64,000 nt of DNA from Tretioscincus oriximinensis (Eukaryota; Chordata; Lepidosauria; Squamata; Gymnophthalmidae). The translations under genes and the position numbers were made by a program. Shown here piece after piece: positions 58,468-64,000 of the stretch. Each line of letters starts with the position of its first letter. The first letter of the stretch is position 1. Under the pieces are notes generated by a model. The model was not told the DNA's origin, searched no databases, and was given only the letters and a program-made list of their open reading frames with translations. Where the stretch lies: positions 2,849,720 through 2,913,719 of the forward strand of contig JAJVDF010000029.1 in the NCBI GenBank assembly GCA_022410635.1, read 5' to 3'.

Positions 58468-60131
58468 GAAGCTGGGCAGCATCCGGTTCAAAGAGGTTAA
58501 ATGAATTTTTGCTTCAGTTTTCACTGAAGAAGACAAAGGGTATTTATCCACAACAGATTTGGTCTTCTCAGGAAGAACACCAGAGGAATTAAACTGGATA
58601 GAAATAACATGGGAGGAGGTCCCTAATAGCCTTAATAAGCTGTACATTAATAAATCCACAGGGCCAGATGGCATTCACCCAAGATTTCTTAAAGAACTGA
58701 AATGTGAAATTGCTAAACTTCTAACCAAAATATTTAATCTTTCCTCAAGATCAGGCATAGTACCAGTAGATTGGGGGGTAGTTAACTTAACACCAATCTT
58801 CAAAAAAGGATCCCGGGGTAAACCCGGAAATGATAGACCCCTCAGTTTAACATCAGTTCCAGGTAAAGTGTTGGAAACCATAATTAAGGAAAAAATTACT
58901 AAACACACGGAAAAGCACACATTGCTGAATGAAACTCAGCATGGCTTCTGCAAAGGTAAATCATGCCTTGCTAACTTGCTAGAATTCTTTGAGAGTGTTA
59001 ACAAACAAGTAGATAAAGGGGATCCAGTTGATGTCGTCTATCTAGATTTTCAGAAGGCTTTTGATAAAGTCCCTCATTACTACAGAGGGTAGTAATAAAT
59101 GGACAGTTCTCTGAGTGGAAAGAGGTAAAAAGTGGGATATATAGTGCTTTTCAATATATTTATAAACGACCTGGATGCCAAGGTAAATAGTGAAGTAGAC
59201 AACACTAAACTGTTCAGGGTAGTGAAAACTGAAAATGATTGTAAGGCACTTCAGAGTGATCTATTGAAATTGGGTGAGTGGGTATCAAAGTGGCAAATGA
59301 ACTTCAATTTAAGCAAGTGCAAAGTCATGCACATTGGGGCAAAGAATCCCAACTGCTCCTACCACCTGATGGGGACCAAGCTTTCTGTGACCAAGCAAGA
59401 AAAGGATCTTGGAGTGTTGGTGGACAATTCAATAAAAATGTCAACGCAGTGTGCAGCAGAAGCAAAAAAGGCAAATTCCACGTGATGAGGCCACATTTGG
59501 AATACTGTGTTCAATCCTGCTCACCACATCTCAAGAGGGATATTGTGGAACTAGAGAAGGTACAGAAAAGGGCAATAAAAATGATCAAGGCTCTAGAGCA
59601 CCTCCCTTATGAAGTCAACGTCTGGGCCTCTTCAGCCTTGAAAGGCGACGTTTGAGAGGTCATCTGATTGAAGTGTACAAAATCATGCATGGGATGGATA
59701 GGGTGAATAGAGAAAAAATGTTTTCTCTATCACACAACGCTAGGATCAGAGGGCCTTAAAACTGTTGCGTAGAAAAGTGGGAACAGACAAAGGAAAGTAT
59801 TTTTTCACCCAGAGGGCCATCAGCCTGTGGAATTTACTTCCTGAAGAGGTAGTGGTAGCTAACAGCTTGGATAGTTTAAAGACAGGACTAGACAGGTTTA
59901 TGGACACCAAGAGTATAAATGGGTATTAGGATGGATGTCTGGATGTTGCCTCCAGGATAGAGCAACAGGCAGGACTCCTGAGATACTATTTGCAGGGAGT
60001 CATGAACAGGTGCCTAGTTTGCTTTCTTCTGATCAGACTGCCCAGGTGCATCTGGTGGGCCTCTGTGTGAGACAGAATGCTAGACTAGATGGGCTGTGGC
60101 CTTACCTAATATGGCTCTTCTTATGTTCTTA
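58468..60131 (+). mobile_element. CR1/L2-type LINE (copy E), 1.66 kb, with reverse-transcriptase remains
   Basis: The most complete LINE in the window. The first frame (to about 59092) carries reverse-transcriptase motifs: INKSTGPDGIHPRFLKEL, then WGVVNLTPIFKKGSRGKPGN, DRPLSLTSVPGKVLE, TQHGFCKGKSCLANLLEF and VVYLDFQKAFDKVPH. After a deletion and frameshift the next frame resumes at FNIFINDLDAKVNSEVDNTK, where the expected ADD catalytic motif reads VDN and the preceding QG-LGPLLF region is lost. It continues through KVMHIGAKNPNCSYHLMGTK with another deletion near 59480, and ends with the standard 3' UTR and ttatgttctta. Clearly inactive. Confidence 0.85.
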
Positions 60132-60160
60132 AGTGCTTCTAATCCCCTTGCTGGACCAGA

Positions 60161-63100
60161 GCAGATGTTTTATTAAACATGAATATATCAAAAGCAACAC
60201 ACAAAGCTAGGTTCACTCCATAAGGCCCGACATGGAGTCACCAAGGACAGTGACCAACATTGTTTCAGAATAAAATTCAGTCTGAAATTAATTTTAGATA
60301 CTGTGGTTTTTCCCCAAGTGTGCCTGAAACCATATAGAAGATGTAGTTTTTTTCGCTACATTTTATTAATGATGTGAGGAAAAGTAGTAACTATCCCAAG
60401 CTCATACCCAGCTCAGCATTTTTCCTAGTCAAGGACTGTGTCTTCACAATTTTTCACATTTTGGTTACTTCCAACTTGATTCATGGTGTTTATCCATTTG
60501 AAATTAAATTTGAAATCTAGAAATAGCAACTGTATAAAAACCATTGCAAAAAGATTGACAGACACTGTGTTGCTTACAGAGAAGGGTTTGACTGGCTGCC
60601 AATATATTCAGTTAATTTAAGTATTTGTGTGAAAAAACTCTAAATAATTGATTATATATTGACAAGTATCTGTAACAGTTACCTATTATCATGCTTGTTC
60701 CCATGTCAATCTACCTAGACACTGGGGGGGGAGAAGCAAAGTGAATCTAAGCCTCATTTTAGTAGCCTTACAGGGCAGGGAAGGAGTGGAAGCCGACCCA
60801 TGCCTGGTTGATGAACAGAAGGACAGGCATTTCTCATGGATGTCTGAAAGAGCTAGCAATGAGATGTTCTGGGGCAATGGGGCTGTTTCCCAAATGATTA
60901 ATGCAAGCTTCATTACCACATGGAGCAAAGCCATCATCGTGTGTGTATCATCACAGTACGAAATCCCTGTGTGCCTGCAGCCAGAGTCTTCTTAATTATT
61001 GTACCTCATTTATAGAAGTTCCTTATATTCAGTGCATTCCTGCTTGAGTTACATTCCTTCTTGAAAGCTAGCTGCATACTGTGAATATGCTAATTGTGCT
61101 ATTTTAAGTTGTTAAACTGTAAAAATTTATTTTCCTATTGTATTGTTTTGCATCCTTTTCATTTACTTTTAATCTGCAAATCACTCTGGGAATACTGTTG
61201 TAATTAAACATAGTATACTACTGTATATTGATTATAATAAATAGATTTTATGTTACGGATTATTTTACTTCAAGAACATAGTGTTTTACATGAAAGATCA
61301 GAATATTATTTTATTTTTATATCTACTGCTGTCCTGACATTTCATTATTCTCTCCCTTTTATAATTGAGTCTCCTGAGATCTCCTCTCTGAAATCAAAAT
61401 GCTCTCCGTTATGTTTCCTTGAAATGGAAGTAATACAGATTCCCTCAATGAACTGTTAAAACTGCATCTCTTGCAGTTTCTCTAGAACTGCAAACAGGCT
61501 ATCTCCTTTCAAATTCTGAAGCTGGAAATTTAGCACTTCAAATACTGTTTTGGTTTTTGCTTCTATCTGAATATGAATACATTGTAAAGCAAAAGAGAAT
61601 GTTTTGAAAACAAACACCAATGTGAAACATGGTTAGAATGATAGAATATGATAGTCTGTAAAAAAAAATACCCAATTTGATTACAGTAATTTGGAATGCA
61701 ATGCAAGGAAAGGATGCACAAATTCCCTGAATTTTCAACCAATTTGCCCATCTCTTGTACTAGTGAGGCAAACTGTAATGACTGCATTTAAACTGGTCTG
61801 CAAAAGGTTTTTAAAAACAAGTGCTTCTGTGGCTGCATTCACACACAATGGACAACATACAAATGCATGTTACCTACTTCTAATCCACATTAAAGTCACA
61901 GAATGCATTTTGAGAGTGCATTTTATGGACTTGCATGTGGATTATGGCAATAGCATGTAGATGCTACCACCTCTAAACTGCTTTTGAGACCCTTCTACAG
62001 CATGTGGCTACAGCATGAATTTGTCTTCCCAAAAAGAAAATAGTATTTGATGTATCATTTTGTTTCTTAAGAACAAGAGCTGATAATACAAAATTCTCAT
62101 TCTTCTTGCAAAATGTTTTATCATACCATGTAGAAAAAAAAGTCTGATATTGGTGAAGATCATTATAACGTAGGGATACCGGGATGGAGAAGTTACTCTC
62201 TGCACTGCTTTACTTTCAAACTGATGTGAATCTAAGTGTGAAGTAAGGTTGACCCAGTTTCCCAAGCAACAGAGGGATTCTTTCTTTCTTTCTGTCTCTG
62301 CCCTCATTCAACCTGAAATCTTTTATACTAGTCTCAATCTGACTGAATGTCCCCATAAAAAGTTTCTTAAAATCACCATCATCTTATGGACCATCAGGAC
62401 TATAGAACCTCTGGGGCCTGCTGCACTTGGGGGAAGGGCACTTTTTCATATCCATCAGTCCCGGATTTTATCTGGTAACCCTAATTTGTCTCTAATTAGC
62501 CCTTATGTAGAGATTTAATCTTCAATAGGAGCATCTTTGTTCATTTCATCTTCCCCTTTCATTTTATATTCATTTAAAACACGAGTCTGAACAATATAGT
62601 TCTGTGAAAGTAAAGTTACAGTTATTTATAGAAGAAACTGTCATGGTCATGCAGAAGATGAAACTTAAGGCTTTTTTTATAATACAAGTAACTTCTTTAT
62701 TTTCTCAAAAAAAAATCTATGCCGATACTAAGACTCCTGTTCCGCTTTGCATATGGTAACTCTAATTAAAGTCAAGAACTAACTCACTGTTTTAGGACTC
62801 TTTCTTTAGTTTGCCATTGAATCTATTGTAACATTTTTCTAACATCTTGATCATCACCAACACCTGCATTCTTGCTTCCCTACCCCCATACTACTACTTT
62901 AGAAGAAACCTCACCATTAAAAGAAATCTCACCATGAAAAGGAAGGTAGGGCTGGATTTCATCTCTGCCTTTCCAGCGTTTCCATGGGAACAGTAGCAAG
63001 CTGGAATAGCTTTATCTGAATTTCGCAGTCTGCAACTGAGGCACTTCCCTCTTACCTAAATAGACATCGCCTGGATCCTCTTAAAGACGACAAGAGCAGG

Positions 63101-63552
63101 CTTCTTAAGCCTTCTGGGGGAAAAATAACTTGCATACATATTAAAACTGTGGAAAAAAGGGTATCCACCAGGTTCATGTCCTAAAACAATGTTGATGTTT
63201 CTATTCTCTAGAAATATAATTTTCAAAATAAATAACATCTGTTTTTATCCCATACGTTTCTAGAACCTAAATACAGCATTTCAAATAGTACACTGGGATT
63301 AATTTTTAAAAATGGGGAGGCAGTGGCTTCTATTTCTTCTTAACTAGGGCACTTATTGTACTTTGAGTGACCCAAAAAAACTAAACAGTGTTCTAGGGAT
63401 GATAATGATTCCAAAATAGAGTTGCATTTTACTTGTCATGGTTTAATGTTAATAGCTTTTTGATATAAAGAAATTATTATCTTCTGTAGTGAATTTCCAT
63501 TTCTTGCTTCTGCACACACTGTCGAGACATTATTTACATCTAACCCTTATTG
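60161..63552. other. Flank with LINE-tail and fold-back debris, no gene recognised
   Basis: 61095-61215 (gctattttaagttgttaaac, ttgtattgttttgcatcctt, caaatcactctgggaatact) resembles an L2-like tail. 61830-62005 (ggctgcattcacacacaatg, ctaatccacattaaagtcac, acttgcatgtggattatggc) looks like a decayed fold-back element. The 84-residue frame at 60741-60995 and others have no recognised domain. NFKBIE exons, expected further on by human gene order, were not seen. Confidence 0.4.
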
Positions 63553-63554
63553 TA

Positions 63555-63742
63555 GGCTGACCAGATGACGCCATTTGGGGGGGGGGTTGAAAACCCATTT
63601 TTGGGGTGCCTCCCAGTTTTTTCTGAGGAAAGAAAAAATTGGAAAAAAAATCTTTTTTTGAAAATTAATTCCTCAAAAAAAACTGGGAGGAAACCCAAAA
63701 CCGGGTTTTCAACCCCTCCAAAAAAGGGTCATCTAGTCAGCC
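63555..63742. mobile_element. Short two-ended DNA element with TA duplication (copy 3)
   Basis: A 188-bp element bounded by TA on both sides (63553-63554 and 63743-63744). The left end is ggctgaccagatgacgccat with gttgaaaacccatttttggg; the right end, reverse-complemented, is ggctgactagatgacccttt with gttgaaaacccggttttggg. The terminal inverted repeats exceed 60 bp and extend into a tcctcccagttttttt-type segment, so almost the whole element is a hairpin. It shares its outer end with the longer elements at 3499 and 9981 but lacks their internal tandem units. Confidence 0.75.
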
Positions 63743-64000
63743 TATCTTATCGCCATATAACAAACACTAGAGTGATGGGAGCTATGTTCCAGAAGCATCT
63801 GAGGACCAATACCCCCAGTTCTGCTTTCAACATCAAAGCAGCAACACGAAGGCTATTTCCCCAGAGGTTAATCCTGAACTACTTCTTCAAGAATCAGCAT
63901 TAGAGTGCATTAACCTATGGAAAAACCAGCTTGAACTGACTGCTGCTTCAGCAAAATAACATTTATGTTCCAGAGCCATTTAGTCCTTCAAATTCAAACT

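Noticed and set aside
54700..64000. NFKBIE or other divergent gene right of TMEM151B
   Set aside because: No ankyrin-repeat or other recognised exon was found; the open frames are short and without domains.

Overview
This is a vertebrate nuclear window from an AT-rich, repeat-dense, intron-rich genome. The repeats point to a squamate reptile (lizard, gecko or snake grade). Evidence includes tRNA-headed SINEs resembling the Sauria SINE group, many degraded CR1/L2-type LINE 3' ends with the TTATGTTC-type octamer tail, a LINE with an (AATAG)n tail like those reported in snakes and lizards, and many fold-back DNA transposons. Species is not resolved. Isolated single N bases occur throughout and look like masked ambiguous consensus calls.

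Two protein-coding genes are well supported. TCTE1/DRC5, a leucine-rich-repeat subunit of the axonemal nexin-dynein regulatory complex, lies on the + strand with four coding exons (9385-9568, 11000-11565, 14753-15202, 17888-18046). All junctions are GT-AG, all phases agree, and the protein is 452 residues. TMEM151B, a multi-pass membrane protein, lies on the - strand. Its short first coding exon (53519-53608) sits in a CpG island at about 53.08-54.64 kb, followed by a 14.4 kb intron and one large exon (39110-37671), giving about 509 residues. The genes converge tail to tail with about 19.6 kb between stop codons. From memory, this adjacency and orientation match human 6p21.1.

Region by region: 1-9.3 kb is upstream of TCTE1. 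It holds LINE/SINE debris, a long polypyrimidine tract, a small CpG-rich CCAAT/RFX-like block (candidate promoter) and one unidentified exon-like ORF on the minus strand (about 7.89-8.14 kb). 9.3-18.7 kb is TCTE1, with a DNA element in intron 1 and LINE pieces in introns 2 and 3. 18.7-37.6 kb is intergenic or TMEM151B 3' UTR, with a rearranged mariner fossil, SINEs, an endogenous-retrovirus env scrap and a miniature palindromic mariner-type element. 37.6-53.6 kb is TMEM151B and its intron, packed with inverted-repeat elements and LINE ends. 54.7-64 kb is upstream of TMEM151B, with a possible solo LTR and a 1.66 kb LINE nested in an older repeat. The expected human neighbours AARS2 (left) and NFKBIE (right) were not recognised here.

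I found no convincing new biological system. The most useful follow-ups are the unidentified exon-like ORF, the RFX/CCAAT promoter candidate, the NAGNAG acceptor in TMEM151B, and several transposon rearrangements. Protein and repeat identities rest on recognition from memory; no database search was run.
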